Below are positions 16,999 to 26,532 of a stretch of DNA of 64,000 bases, in pieces. The translations under genes were made by a program, and so were the position numbers. This stretch comes from Macrococcoides epidermidis. Its GTDB lineage: Bacteria > Bacillota > Bacilli > Staphylococcales > Staphylococcaceae. The notes below the pieces were generated by a model that was given only the letters and a program-made list of their open reading frames with translations, made no database searches and was not told where the DNA came from. Each line of letters opens with the position of its first letter. Within the stretch, counting starts at the first letter, position 1. Location of the stretch: the NCBI RefSeq assembly GCF_042659445.1, contig NZ_JBHSSR010000005.1, one strand, 5' to 3'.

Positions 16999-18114
16999 AT
17001 GACGATTTATACGAAATACGCAGATATCCCTTTTAACGAAGTGGATATCTCTCCTTTTAATAAGGCATATATTCAGTATATGATGGATGGTATTCATCGT
17101 GGTATCGAGAATGTACACGCACGCATAGAAGTGATATTGCTGAACGGGCAGCTCATTCCTTATAGTGTTAAAGATGGAGGCAAAAATGCATCCTGGATTC
17201 ATTCGTTTACAGGGCAATACATTGATGAAATGATTTCAGAAGTAAATAGAATGGAGATGCCGAATATAGTACGCAGTCTTGCACATCAGTTATTGAACGT
17301 TGGCAGAACGGTACTCGGACTTACTGGTGAGAAGACAGTGACAGTATTTCCATCTTTTATGTCGACGACGATGTATGAAGACTTTCAGTTCGATCAGCTA
17401 CAGGAAATTACTAGAATACTCGTTGCAAGATTTCCGAAACATGCAATTATTTACCGCACATTAAATGATAAGTTTCATCAAGATAAAATGAAACAGTTAG
17501 ATGACGTCGGCTATGAAGCAATGATATCTCGCGCGATATATATATTCGATCCAGATGATAAACATACAAAGAACGAACGAAAAGATTTAAAGAAAGATAT
17601 GAAGCGCTTTGAAAAAAGCGGACTAACATTCACGTATGAATTACGTGAGGATGAATTTCACCAATTAATGCCCCTTTACAAACAAGTATATTTAGATAAA
17701 TATTCGGATTTCAATCCGCATTACACAGAGGATTTCTTTAAATTCTTATATAAAGAGATGGAACTTACATGGTTCATCCTTAAAGATAACGAACGCATCG
17801 TGTCGTTTATGGGTGTCAGTCAAACAGATAATGTATTATTTCCAGCATATTTTGGAATGGATCAGTCTGTTAAAGGGTTGTATTTTATGACAAGTGGATT
17901 GTTATACCACTTTGCTAAAGAATATGGTTATAAAATTAACAATAGCGCTGGTGCGAAAGATTATAAACTGGCACGCGGTAGTAGACCATATTTAGAATAT
18001 CATTATATTTATTACAAACATTTAAAGCTCATACCATTTTTAAGCTACGCATTGTTTACAAAAGTTGCGACACCTTTAGGCAAATTTTTATTAGAAAAGC
18101 TACAGTTTAAGTAA
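16999..18114 (+). CDS. GNAT-fold (BioF2/FemAB-like) acyltransferase partner
   Basis: A 371-residue protein whose C-terminal half looks like an acyl-CoA N-acyltransferase domain of the BioF2-like/peptidoglycan-bridge type: FILKDNERIVSFMGVSQTDN, then FPAYFGMDQSVKGLYFMTS and FAKEYGYKINNSAG. The N-terminal half is less familiar. There is no signal peptide or clear membrane helix. An AAGAGG ribosome site precedes the ATG. Clustering with the ATP-grasp gene suggests two successive acyl or amide bond-forming steps; the product is unknown. Confidence 0.68.
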   Translation: MTIYTKYADIPFNEVDISPFNKAYIQYMMDGIHRGIENVHARIEVILLNGQLIPYSVKDGGKNASWIHSFTGQYIDEMISEVNRMEMPNIVRSLAHQLLNVGRTVLGLTGEKTVTVFPSFMSTTMYEDFQFDQLQEITRILVARFPKHAIIYRTLNDKFHQDKMKQLDDVGYEAMISRAIYIFDPDDKHTKNERKDLKKDMKRFEKSGLTFTYELREDEFHQLMPLYKQVYLDKYSDFNPHYTEDFFKFLYKEMELTWFILKDNERIVSFMGVSQTDNVLFPAYFGMDQSVKGLYFMTSGLLYHFAKEYGYKINNSAGAKDYKLARGSRPYLEYHYIYYKHLKLIPFLSYALFTKVATPLGKFLLEKLQFK

Positions 18115-18192
18115 AGATTTAATGAATATATTTATTATTCTGACATCAATAGTGATATAATATATTTATCATATTTTTAGGCGGTGATGCAC

Positions 18193-18684
18193 ATGTCGAT
18201 TGAGATGAGACATGCAACATTAGAAGATTTGCCGCGTATTGTTGAAATTTACAATTCCACAATTGAAAGTAGATTAGTGACTGCAGACACTGAGCCTGTA
18301 ACCGTAGAAAGTCGGACAGAATGGTTTTTGAACCATTCGGAAAAACGTCCGATTTTTTTATTTCTCAAAAATAATGAAATAGCGGGCTGGTTGAGTTTTG
18401 AAACTTTTTACGGCAGACCAGCATACGGAAAGACGGTAGAAATCAGTTTGTATTTAGATTCTGATTATCGTGGTATAGGCTTAGGGGAGTATGCAGTGAC
18501 TGAAATGAAGCGAATTGCACAAACACTCGATATAGAGACGCTTCTGGCATTTACTTTTTCACATAATACACGTGCATTGAAATTATTTATGAAACACGGA
18601 TTTATTAAATACGGGGAATTGCCTGATGTTGCGATAATGGATGGGAATCATTACTCACTCACAATATTAGGCTGTAAAATTTAG
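18193..18684 (+). CDS. GNAT N-acetyltransferase (phosphinothricin-acetyltransferase-like)
   Basis: A 163-residue protein starting MRHATLEDLPRIVEIYNSTI and holding the acetyl-CoA loop YRGIGLGEYAV (R-x-x-G-x-G/A type). The opening and LSFETFYGRPAYGKTVEISLY resemble Pat/YwnH acetyltransferases that modify phosphinothricin, methionine sulfoximine or related compounds. AGGCGGTG precedes the ATG at 18193. It is followed after 11 bases by another GNAT gene, and they probably share a transcript. Confidence 0.83.
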   Translation: MSIEMRHATLEDLPRIVEIYNSTIESRLVTADTEPVTVESRTEWFLNHSEKRPIFLFLKNNEIAGWLSFETFYGRPAYGKTVEISLYLDSDYRGIGLGEYAVTEMKRIAQTLDIETLLAFTFSHNTRALKLFMKHGFIKYGELPDVAIMDGNHYSLTILGCKI

Positions 18685-18695
18685 GAGGAAGTCGT

Positions 18696-19169
18696 ATGGT
18701 TAAGATTAGAAAAGCAACAAATGCAGATGTACCGAATATAAAAAAAATCGCTTCTATGGCGTGGTATGATACATATGCAAAAATTATGGAAGCAAGCACG
18801 ATTGCTAAGTTTTTAGAAGCGGCATATAATGATGAGCGTTTAGAGCGACGCATAGGGGATTCATTATTTTTAGTCGCTGAAAATAATGACGAAGTGATTG
18901 GTTTCGCTAATTTTATCAATGGTACAGAATTATTCTTATCAGCAATCTATGTTAATCCAGCATTCCAAAGACACAATGTAGGTGCAGAACTTCTGGAAGC
19001 AGGATTGAATCACTTTGATGACTATAAAGAATTATTTGTTGAAGTAGCAAGTAACAATGAACAGGCACGTGGATTCTACAAAAAAACTGGATTTGAACTT
19101 GTAAGAGAATATAATGAAGAGTTATTTGGTGAAACAGTAACAACAGGATTGTTGAAGAAGGCGATATAA
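18696..19169 (+). CDS. GNAT family N-acetyltransferase
   Basis: A 157-residue GNAT protein with typical text: KIRKATNADVPNIKKIA at the start, the acetyl-CoA loop FQRHNVGAELLEAG and the end motif VASNNEQARGFYKKTGFEL. AGGAGG precedes the ATG. The substrate is unknown; the family acetylates amines of proteins, antibiotics or polyamines. It is the last gene before a strong terminator. Confidence 0.85.
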   Translation: MVKIRKATNADVPNIKKIASMAWYDTYAKIMEASTIAKFLEAAYNDERLERRIGDSLFLVAENNDEVIGFANFINGTELFLSAIYVNPAFQRHNVGAELLEAGLNHFDDYKELFVEVASNNEQARGFYKKTGFELVREYNEELFGETVTTGLLKKAI

Positions 19170-19172
19170 TTA

Positions 19173-19206
19173 GAACCCGACACTCATATTGAGGTGTCGG
19201 GTTTTA
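19173..19206. terminator. terminator between GNAT pair and mtnD
   Basis: Stem AACCCGACAC/GTGTCGGGTT with T4 on the plus strand. The converging mtn operon ends just beyond it and may use the same hairpin. Confidence 0.82.
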
Positions 19207-19221
19207 TAATATAATCTATAT

Positions 19222-19740
19222 TTATTTTTCGTATACTGGCACCCATCCTGCTTCATCAACGAAGATTCTTACAGCAACAACTTTACGATTGTCTGATAAA
19301 GTGAAGTAATGTCTTACGTTAGGTGGTACTGAAATTAAGTCGCCTGGATCTAAATGTACTTCAAAGAACTGATCATCTTTGCCTTGAATAACAAATACAC
19401 CATTTCCACTTACAATGAATCGTACTTCATCATCCGTATGATGATGTTCACGCTGGAAGTTAGTCAATAGCTCATCTAAGTTAGGTGTTGTGTCTGATAA
19501 ACTGATTACGTCACTTGCTTTGTAACCACGACGGGCACTGATTGCATCAATTTCTTCTTTAAATGTGTTTAAGATTTCTGATTTATCTTCATCTGTTAAG
19601 TTATAATTTTCTTTTAATGTATCTGGTAATTTTGAAGTATCCCACTGTTCATAAATGACTTCATTACTTTCTAAAAATGCATGAATTTCCTCTTGATTGT
19701 CTAATCGTTTACCTGTTTCCTGAAAAATTAAATATGCCAT
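19222..19740 (-). CDS. mtnD: acireductone dioxygenase
   Basis: A cupin enzyme that cleaves the acireductone of methionine salvage to formate and 4-methylthio-2-oxobutyrate (Fe form). The metal site is HHHTDDEVRFIVSG, with a conserved downstream His in VRHYFTLSDN. About 172 residues, normal length. AGGAG lies before two adjacent ATGs (19743 and 19740); the second has better spacing. It is the last gene of the salvage operon. The aminotransferase that would finish the pathway (mtnE) is not in the window. Confidence 0.95.
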   Translation of the reverse strand: MAYLIFQETGKRLDNQEEIHAFLESNEVIYEQWDTSKLPDTLKENYNLTDEDKSEILNTFKEEIDAISARRGYKASDVISLSDTTPNLDELLTNFQREHHHTDDEVRFIVSGNGVFVIQGKDDQFFEVHLDPGDLISVPPNVRHYFTLSDNRKVVAVRIFVDEAGWVPVYEK

Positions 19741-19754
19741 CATTATCGCTCCTC

Positions 19755-20357
19755 TTATTTGATATATTGTCTTGCAGATGCAAGTTGTAAATGATATTGA
19801 AATAAAAATTCTGCTGCTTCAAATAATTTATATGCTTCCTGAGTAGATTTTCCCCAGGCATTGATCCCGTGATTGCGAATGAGTACAACACCACTATCAG
19901 CAGTAACGTGTTCTCCAAATCCTTCAGCGAGTTTTTTAACGTCTGCTGGATTTTCGATAATAGGGATGCGCAACACATCACTTTCCTGCCATAAACCGAA
20001 TGCTTTAATTAATTCCTGATTGTTAAATTCAACTGCACCTTTAGAATGATATAGCTCTGAAATCACATTGTTACTAACGGTATGGATGTGAATTGATGCG
20101 TTTGCGTTACTGCGTTTAAATATTTCTAAATGTAGTACGGTTTCGAGAGATGGCGTAAGATTTGTATCAACAGCCTTACCATTCATATCTACTTTGACAA
20201 AACTTGTATCGGTTGTTTCATATTTATCGACACCGCTTGTAGTTACATAAAGATGCTGCTCATCTATTCTTATACCTAAATTACCGCTTGTCCCAGGGAA
20301 GTAGTTATTGCGTGCGAGCCGTTCTTTGATATGTGTAATTGCTTCTAGTGAACTCAT
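19755..20357 (-). CDS. mtnB: methylthioribulose-1-phosphate dehydratase
   Basis: A class II aldolase-like zinc enzyme that dehydrates methylthioribulose 1-phosphate to 2,3-diketo-5-methylthiopentyl 1-phosphate. Visible motifs are FPGTSGNLGIR at the N terminus, the zinc ligands HIHTVSNN and RNHGINAWG. 200 residues, typical length. Its start overlaps the mtnX stop by 4 bases, and mtnD follows 14 bases later. Confidence 0.94.
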   Translation of the reverse strand: MSSLEAITHIKERLARNNYFPGTSGNLGIRIDEQHLYVTTSGVDKYETTDTSFVKVDMNGKAVDTNLTPSLETVLHLEIFKRSNANASIHIHTVSNNVISELYHSKGAVEFNNQELIKAFGLWQESDVLRIPIIENPADVKKLAEGFGEHVTADSGVVLIRNHGINAWGKSTQEAYKLFEAAEFLFQYHLQLASARQYIK

Positions 20358-20995
20358 TTAATCACCTCGCTTAATTTAATATCATCAAATGTTTCGAAAT
20401 GATGATGCGCGATGCCTTTTTCCTGGGCAAATTCGGTAAGCTTTGAAGTTGTAAATGCAATATCTGCAATACCCAGTAACTTTAAGTCTGTAACGCTATC
20501 ACCGATTGCTATAACTTTATTATCATCCACTAACTGTCTGACGATAGAAGGCTTACATGTTCCGCAGTTTCCAGTACATAAGTTATGGCACGGATGATTC
20601 CAAATTACTTCCATATAATCTCCGGAGAAATCTACCGTATTGGCAAACACTTGTTTGATGCCATTAAATTTCTCTAGTATGGGATCAATAAAGAAATGCA
20701 TGCCGCCACTAATAATATAGAAAGGAATATTTAGTGTTTGTGCTTCGTCTAATAACTTCTGAAATCCTGGTCGGAGATTCACTTCTTCTAACGCGAATTG
20801 AATGATATCTTCTTTCTTTTCGCTCGGTAATAATCTGAAGAGTTCTGTAACGCCATGCTGTATCGAGATTTCCTGATTCAGTATTTGATCGGTGATAGGT
20901 CGTCCTTCAATAGGAGCAAACTTCTTGATGATGGCTACGATCGTATCAGTGGCTGTTACGGTACCATCGAAATCACAGGCTATGATGTACCCCAT
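20354..20995 (-). CDS. mtnX: 2-hydroxy-3-keto-5-methylthiopentenyl-1-phosphate phosphatase
   Basis: A HAD phosphatase of 213 residues giving the acireductone that MtnD uses. The nucleophile motif is ACDFDGTVTATDT, motif II YIISGG, and the Mg loop AIGDSVTDLKL. The cysteine cluster NHPCHNLCTGNCGTCKPS is characteristic of the MtnX group. It overlaps mtnW by 16 bases and mtnB by 4. Confidence 0.94.
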   Translation of the reverse strand: MGYIIACDFDGTVTATDTIVAIIKKFAPIEGRPITDQILNQEISIQHGVTELFRLLPSEKKEDIIQFALEEVNLRPGFQKLLDEAQTLNIPFYIISGGMHFFIDPILEKFNGIKQVFANTVDFSGDYMEVIWNHPCHNLCTGNCGTCKPSIVRQLVDDNKVIAIGDSVTDLKLLGIADIAFTTSKLTEFAQEKGIAHHHFETFDDIKLSEVIK

Positions 20996-22149
20996 AAAGC
21001 CACCGCCTTATCATAATATTTACCACCTACGCCTGTCTTGTAATGACGAATGGCTTCATGGAAAGCTTCACCACCAGCAGTGGCACCGTCTGGATGACCA
21101 TGTACACCGCCACCGGCATTTATGACGATGTCTTCACCAAAGTCATCGATAATACGTTTAACCAGGCCTGGATGAACGCCGGCTGACGGGACAGGAAATG
21201 CTTTTTTTATTGTACTCGCTTCTAATGCATGGGCGACAATACCTTTAGCATCACTTTCAGTAAGTTCGATAGATCCATACGGCACCGGGAAGAGAATAAG
21301 ATCTGCGCCTGCAAGACGTGTCAGTTTAGATAGTAGTAATTGATAACTGATACCATAGTCAGGGCTACCGCCTAATGCACCACTTAATGCAGGGTGAGCA
21401 AGAATTGGTACATCTAATGCTAAATCGCGTAACCCTTTAAGTGCGTCAAGTCCATACGTATGAACGTTGAATAATAAAGCATTCGCACCGAGTTGCTTGG
21501 CCTTACGTGCTTTGTCAGGCAATTCAAACACCGTACCGGATAGGTTCACAGCATATAGTACGCGACGGCCAGTGGCTTCGAATATTTCATCTAACACGCG
21601 TTTACCGATAGTAATACGTTCTTCAAAAGGAAGTTCAGGTACGTCATATAATATTTCGTCATCTTTAATAATATCGACACTTAACGCCTGTGCACGCAGT
21701 TGTGTTTCGAAAAATGATGCATCTCTACCGATAATGCCTTTAAAGATGCTCATTACAAGCGGACGATCATAAATATTTAGTAACTCTCTCACACCTTCAA
21801 CACCGAACGCAGGACCTTTAAAATGTTTACTGTAATCCGTAAAATCGATATCGAGTAACTTTACTTTTCCGTCTAACGAAAGTTTGCCGAATACAGTCGT
21901 TAATATTGAAGAAAAGTCTGGGGTGATATTATGTTCCGGATAAGCAATAGCGATATGTAATAACCCTTTCTCTGCATCGATTATTTCCTTGGTAATAACT
22001 TCACCTTTATATTTCGCTAAATGTGCCTGATCTTCAGCCGTTAAATCTGTCCAGCTCCCGACAGTTAAACCAACGGCTAGTTTTTCTGCGATAGTATCAA
22101 TTTTAGATGGATTGTTGTGTAGCTGGTACTTCGCTATGATATGTGACAC
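20980..22149 (-). CDS. mtnW: 2,3-diketo-5-methylthiopentyl-1-phosphate enolase (RuBisCO-like)
   Basis: A RuBisCO-like protein of 389 residues that enolises the diketo intermediate in the Bacillus-type salvage route. Conserved regions include GVEGVRELLNIYDRPLVMSIFK, HPALSGALGGSPDYGIS and VINAGGGVHGHPDGATAGGEAF, the phosphate-binding loop. The MtnW/MtnX pair, instead of fused MtnC, defines the Bacillus-style pathway. It overlaps the preceding permease gene by 47 bases, an unusually long overlap that is supported by both proteins having normal ends. Confidence 0.95.
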   Translation of the reverse strand: MSHIIAKYQLHNNPSKIDTIAEKLAVGLTVGSWTDLTAEDQAHLAKYKGEVITKEIIDAEKGLLHIAIAYPEHNITPDFSSILTTVFGKLSLDGKVKLLDIDFTDYSKHFKGPAFGVEGVRELLNIYDRPLVMSIFKGIIGRDASFFETQLRAQALSVDIIKDDEILYDVPELPFEERITIGKRVLDEIFEATGRRVLYAVNLSGTVFELPDKARKAKQLGANALLFNVHTYGLDALKGLRDLALDVPILAHPALSGALGGSPDYGISYQLLLSKLTRLAGADLILFPVPYGSIELTESDAKGIVAHALEASTIKKAFPVPSAGVHPGLVKRIIDDFGEDIVINAGGGVHGHPDGATAGGEAFHEAIRHYKTGVGGKYYDKAVALWGTS

Positions 22150-23104
22150 GTTTTAACCTCCTTTGTTTAAATTGTGCATAGTTAATAATTAATGCACCTG
22201 CTAGGACAAGGCCTTTTATAATATTCAAGCCATAATATGGAACGGATAGCATGACGAGACCGTTTTCCAGTATTGCAATGAGTAGTGCGCCTAAAAATGT
22301 ACCTATAATATTAGGCTTACCTGATTTAGAAACAGTTGCACCGATAAATGCAGCCGCAACTGCGGTCATTAAATACCCTGAGCCTGAATTAACTTGAGCT
22401 GATGATACTTGACTGGCAAGGAGTATACCACCGATACAAGCAAAGAATGCAGATGCCAAATAACTGATAATGATATATTTTGTTGTCTTGATGCCACCGA
22501 ATTCTACAGCATGTTTGTTATCGCCAATCATATACATGATGCGTCCGGGATTTGTGCGATGTAATAAAACGTATGTAAGGGCTACAATAATGAGCATTAT
22601 GATAATTAAAGGTATAGGTTCTGACAAAACTTTGAATGCATCAGGAATCTTGCCAGTTGTAGCAGCTCCGTTTTCTCTTGTCATGCCTTGACTGATTGAA
22701 CCCCCTTCAGCATACGTCAGTGCGATACCTTCAACGATAAACATTGTCGCAAGTGTAGCGTAAAGGTCAGGGATTTTAAACTTGATGATTAAAATTAAGT
22801 TGATGAGTGCGACAACAAGTGCAACTGTTAATGTGAGCATGATGGATAGCCCAAAATTCATCCCATGCCATACAAATAATGAAATGATAACAGCATTACT
22901 TAGCGTAACCATAGAGCCGACAGATAAGTCGAATCCGTCGACACTCAAACTAAATGTAATACCGATGGCTACGATGGTGACAATAACCATGCCTCTAATG
23001 ACTGAAAGTAAATTATCAGTAGATAGAAAGTTTGGTGCAGTCAAACTAAATAGTATGACTAAAATAGTGATTACAATGAGTAAGCCGAATTGTTTAAACT
23101 GCAT
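22103..23104 (-). CDS. sugar-type ABC permease (RbsC family), probable methylthioribose importer
   Basis: A 333-residue BPD_transp_2 permease with about 9-10 helices. ITFSLSVDGFDLSVGSMVTLSNAV is the RbsC-family signature (usually GIDLSVG), and GRIMYMIGDNKHAVEFGGI is the cytoplasmic loop seen in ribose and autoinducer-2 permeases. It overlaps the ATPase gene at one end and mtnW at the other. Being locked into a SAM-riboswitch salvage operon suggests methylthioribose, a ribose analogue, as the substrate; this is inference. Confidence 0.88.
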   Translation of the reverse strand: MQFKQFGLLIVITILVILFSLTAPNFLSTDNLLSVIRGMVIVTIVAIGITFSLSVDGFDLSVGSMVTLSNAVIISLFVWHGMNFGLSIMLTLTVALVVALINLILIIKFKIPDLYATLATMFIVEGIALTYAEGGSISQGMTRENGAATTGKIPDAFKVLSEPIPLIIIMLIIVALTYVLLHRTNPGRIMYMIGDNKHAVEFGGIKTTKYIIISYLASAFFACIGGILLASQVSSAQVNSGSGYLMTAVAAAFIGATVSKSGKPNIIGTFLGALLIAILENGLVMLSVPYYGLNIIKGLVLAGALIINYAQFKQRRLKRVTYHSEVPATQQSI

Positions 23105-24473
23105 GTTGTATTCCTCCAGTAGCTTTGTGCAAAAGATCAGTTTCTGATGTATTTTGTGTCAGTTGTTCATCTACGACTTGACCTTTGTGTAGTGTATAGA
23201 TGCGATCAGTTATATTGATCAGTTCACTAAAATCACTTGATGCATAGATAACTGTCTTTCCGCTGGCAGTTAATTGATTGATAACTTTAAATAAGTCTTG
23301 CTTAGCACCGACGTCGATTCCTACAGTTGGTTCATCAAGGATAAAGATGTTTGATTGTTGATAAAGCCCGCGTAATAATACAACTTTTTGCTGATTCCCA
23401 CCGGATAATGCATGAACTTGTTGAGCAAACGATTTATATTTCAAGCCGATATCATTTGCTAAAGGTAAGATATTATTTTCTTCATTTTGATGATGGGTAA
23501 AAAATTGTTTGTTTTTAAAACAAATATTATCTTTTATACTGTGAGACATAATCAGCCCATGTTTCTGACGTTCTTCTGGACAATAAGATATTTTTTCATG
23601 AGATAAATGGTCATATAACCAAATGCACAATTCTGTCTTACCGGCACCGACTAATCCTGCGATGCCTATTACTTCACCTTTAAATCCATGAATATTGATA
23701 TCTTGAAGTTTATCGGTTTGTATGTGCTGAAAAGAAAATTGTTGTTCTTTTGTTGTGTAATTTGTTTGTTGATGTGTCTGTATGTTTCCAGCAATAGCTT
23801 CATAAAGTGCTTCAGCGTCATAAGCATCTGATTGTTTAGATGCGATGCATTCGCCATCTTTAAGGATAGAAATATCATCAGAAATATTTAATAACTCAGG
23901 TATGCGATGAGAAATAAAGATGATGGCCATTTCTTTTTTTAATAAATTTAATTCATTGAATAAAATATTAACTTCACGCTGACTCAATGAAGCCGTCGGT
24001 TCATCTAATATGAGTAGATGCTTATCTTCGAGTATCGCTCGAATGATGACGAGTAACTGTTTTTCAGAAACAGTTAAATCTCTAACATGTGTATTCAGTG
24101 AAAAAGATAAACCGAATTTATCGATATAATTTTGCAATTTCTGTTTTTGTTGCTGTTTATAAAAAAATCCTTTCGTGCGATCTTTAATCGTCAAATTATC
24201 ATATACCGATAAACTTTGAAATAAGACATCATCAACTTCTTGTGCAACGTAAGCGATATCATCTGCAAAGCTTGAAACTTTTTGTCCATCTTTATATAAA
24301 GTTCCTTTTTGATAAGGGTAAGTGCCATTCAATACTTTCATTAACGATGATTTACCTGCACCGTTGCCACCGATAATTGCATGAATCTTTCCTTGTTCAA
24401 AATGAATAGATAAATCCTTTAAAATATGATGGTCATTGATTGTTAAATTAAGATTTGAGACTTCAAAGCGCAT
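23094..24473 (-). CDS. sugar-type ABC ATPase (RbsA family), probable methylthioribose importer
   Basis: A double-domain ATPase of 459 residues. The first half has Walker A GGNGAGKSS, signature LTVSEKQLL and Walker B LLILDEPTAS; the second has a degenerate P-loop GLVGAGKTE, signature LSGGNQQKV and Walker B IFILDEPTVG. This pattern is typical of RbsA/MglA, though here the protein is somewhat shorter than the usual ~500. It overlaps the permease by 11 bases and lies 17 bases after the lipoprotein. Confidence 0.9.
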   Translation of the reverse strand: MRFEVSNLNLTINDHHILKDLSIHFEQGKIHAIIGGNGAGKSSLMKVLNGTYPYQKGTLYKDGQKVSSFADDIAYVAQEVDDVLFQSLSVYDNLTIKDRTKGFFYKQQQKQKLQNYIDKFGLSFSLNTHVRDLTVSEKQLLVIIRAILEDKHLLILDEPTASLSQREVNILFNELNLLKKEMAIIFISHRIPELLNISDDISILKDGECIASKQSDAYDAEALYEAIAGNIQTHQQTNYTTKEQQFSFQHIQTDKLQDINIHGFKGEVIGIAGLVGAGKTELCIWLYDHLSHEKISYCPEERQKHGLIMSHSIKDNICFKNKQFFTHHQNEENNILPLANDIGLKYKSFAQQVHALSGGNQQKVVLLRGLYQQSNIFILDEPTVGIDVGAKQDLFKVINQLTASGKTVIYASSDFSELINITDRIYTLHKGQVVDEQLTQNTSETDLLHKATGGIQHAV

Positions 24474-24490
24474 TGTATTCAGTCCTATCG

Positions 24491-25513
24491 TTATTTAATT
24501 TTGAAAGCATCTTCCTGACTAAATGCCGGAACTGCCTTTGAAAGATTATTCATATTCGTATCTTGTTTCAAATCTTTTTGTGTAATTTGAACTGGTTTAA
24601 ATGCATAAGTCGCAGGGACTTTTTCTTCTTTAATGAGCTTTGCCAGAATTCTTACATCTGTTTCACCGATGACTTTAGGATTAACACTTGCTGATGTCTT
24701 CCAGTTGCTGTTTTTAGCTTTCATAAAGTTAATGTCCTGGTTTGAGATATCTATTGAATAAATCGGTAGATTGATTTTCTTTTCGTTAAGTGCAAGATAA
24801 GCGCCCTTTGTCATCTCATCCCAAGATCCCCATACCGCATCGAAATCTTTTGGATGATATTTTGAAAGTACAGCTTGTGTTTTCTTTTTTACATCGCCTT
24901 GTACGTCTTCAAAATTCGTTGGTCCGATACTTTCAACGACTTTAATTTTGCCTTCGCTTTCATACTTTTTAAAAATTTCCTGACGTTTATCAAGCGGTAG
25001 GAAACCAGGACCGACCCATAATTTAAGTACTTTTACGGGTTGTTCTTTATCTTTTATCAGCGCGTCTAACGATAACTTTGCTAATGCATGGTCATCTTGA
25101 CTTGTAGCAACGACATTATCAATAACTTTGCCGTCTTTATCTGACTTTGTATCAAAAGTAACAACTTTGATCTTTGCATCTGCAATTTTCTTAACCAAAT
25201 CATAGCTGTAATCTTCTTTGCCGTGTGATAATACAATGCCATCATATTTTTTAAGGATTGCCTGATCGACGAGCTGCTGAAACTTTGCGTCATTCCCATT
25301 CGAAAGAAAAGTATCCACTTTGAGTCCAAGTTTCTCACCTTGTGATTTAGCACCATCGATAAATTGTTTCGTGTGATCATCACTACCAAGGTTACGGATA
25401 ACAGCAATTTTCTTGCCTTTTATTTCACCTGTCGCTCCAGATTGTGATGTTGCCTGATTACATCCTGTAAGTAAGATACTTGTTGCAAGTAATAATTGTA
25501 ATGGTTTATTCAT
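24491..25513 (-). CDS. sugar-binding lipoprotein (RbsB-like), probable methylthioribose receptor
   Basis: A periplasmic-binding-protein-I-fold lipoprotein of 340 residues, with signal and lipobox LLTGC near residue 18. Family text includes KKIAVIRNLGSDDHTKQFIDGAK, DGIVLSHGKEDYS and FDAVWGSWDEMTKGAY. It overlaps mtnA by 4 bases and is followed by its ATPase and permease. The ligand is likely methylthioribose because of the operon, but ribose or autoinducer-2-like sugars cannot be excluded by reading. Confidence 0.88.
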   Translation of the reverse strand: MNKPLQLLLATSILLTGCNQATSQSGATGEIKGKKIAVIRNLGSDDHTKQFIDGAKSQGEKLGLKVDTFLSNGNDAKFQQLVDQAILKKYDGIVLSHGKEDYSYDLVKKIADAKIKVVTFDTKSDKDGKVIDNVVATSQDDHALAKLSLDALIKDKEQPVKVLKLWVGPGFLPLDKRQEIFKKYESEGKIKVVESIGPTNFEDVQGDVKKKTQAVLSKYHPKDFDAVWGSWDEMTKGAYLALNEKKINLPIYSIDISNQDINFMKAKNSNWKTSASVNPKVIGETDVRILAKLIKEEKVPATYAFKPVQITQKDLKQDTNMNNLSKAVPAFSQEDAFKIK

Positions 25514-26532
25514 GCTTTAACCTCCTCAAATAGTTTTGCGATTGCTTGTTCATGTGCGTCGATAATGCCATGTTCAGTAATCAGTCCTGTGATTAAACTG
25601 TTAGGTGTAATATCGAAAGCTGGATTATAAACTGCTACGTCTGCTGCGACTTTATTGTCATAAATATGTGTTACTTCACGTGCGTTGCGTGCTTCGATTG
25701 GAATTGCATCTACACTCGATACCATTAAATCGAAGGTTGGTGTTGGTGCTGCAACGTAGAATGGTACATTATAAAACTTTGCTGCAATAGCGAGCGGTAA
25801 TGTGCCAATTTTGTTAACGACGTCGCCATTTAATGCTACGCGGTCACAACCGACAATAACAGCTGTAACACCTTGTTGCTGTAACACAGTGGCTGCAGTA
25901 CTATCTGTAATTGTTGTAACATCGATGCCGGCTTGCGATAACTCAAAAGCTGTAAGTGCGCCTTGAAATCTCGGTCTAGTCTCATCGCTAAATACTTTAA
26001 ATTGAATGTTTTGAGCGTGAGCTAGATAGAATCCCGCTGTCGCTGTGCCTAACGCACTTGTTGCAAGACTACCTGGATTGCAATGCGTAATAAACGTTGA
26101 ATTCGGTTTTATGAGTGGTAATGTATGTTTCCCGATACGGTCATTGATTGATTTATCTTCTTCATAAATGTGTTGCGCGAGCTTTTCTAAAGCCACGATA
26201 CTCTGATTGACATCTTCGGTGATGACCTGGCTCATTCGATCAAGTGCCCATAACAAGTTGATTGCTGTTGGTCGTGTGTTGGATAGTCGTGTAATAACAT
26301 TCTGCATATAAATTATAAAATCTTTATCCCCGTTGTATTGTAAGGCACCGATTACGACACCGTATGCCGCAGTAATTCCAATAGCGGGTGCACCGCGCAC
26401 GATCATATCTTCAATCGCTACTGCGACTGCTTCATAATCTGTGCAGTCGACATACTGTATATCATGTGGTAATTTCGTCTGGTCAAGGAGCGTAAGAACG
26501 CCATCTTTGTATTGGATCGATTGTAATGTCAT
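25510..26532 (-). CDS. mtnA: methylthioribose-1-phosphate isomerase
   Basis: An eIF2B-like isomerase converting methylthioribose 1-phosphate to methylthioribulose 1-phosphate. Motifs: IEDMIVRGAPAIGITAAYGV, TNRP-type segment NTRPTAINLLWAL, catalytic Cys in THCNPGSLA and Asp in GCDRVALNGDVVNKIGT. 340 residues, normal length. It overlaps mtnK and the lipoprotein gene by 4 bases each. Confidence 0.95.
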   Translation of the reverse strand: MTLQSIQYKDGVLTLLDQTKLPHDIQYVDCTDYEAVAVAIEDMIVRGAPAIGITAAYGVVIGALQYNGDKDFIIYMQNVITRLSNTRPTAINLLWALDRMSQVITEDVNQSIVALEKLAQHIYEEDKSINDRIGKHTLPLIKPNSTFITHCNPGSLATSALGTATAGFYLAHAQNIQFKVFSDETRPRFQGALTAFELSQAGIDVTTITDSTAATVLQQQGVTAVIVGCDRVALNGDVVNKIGTLPLAIAAKFYNVPFYVAAPTPTFDLMVSSVDAIPIEARNAREVTHIYDNKVAADVAVYNPAFDITPNSLITGLITEHGIIDAHEQAIAKLFEEVKA

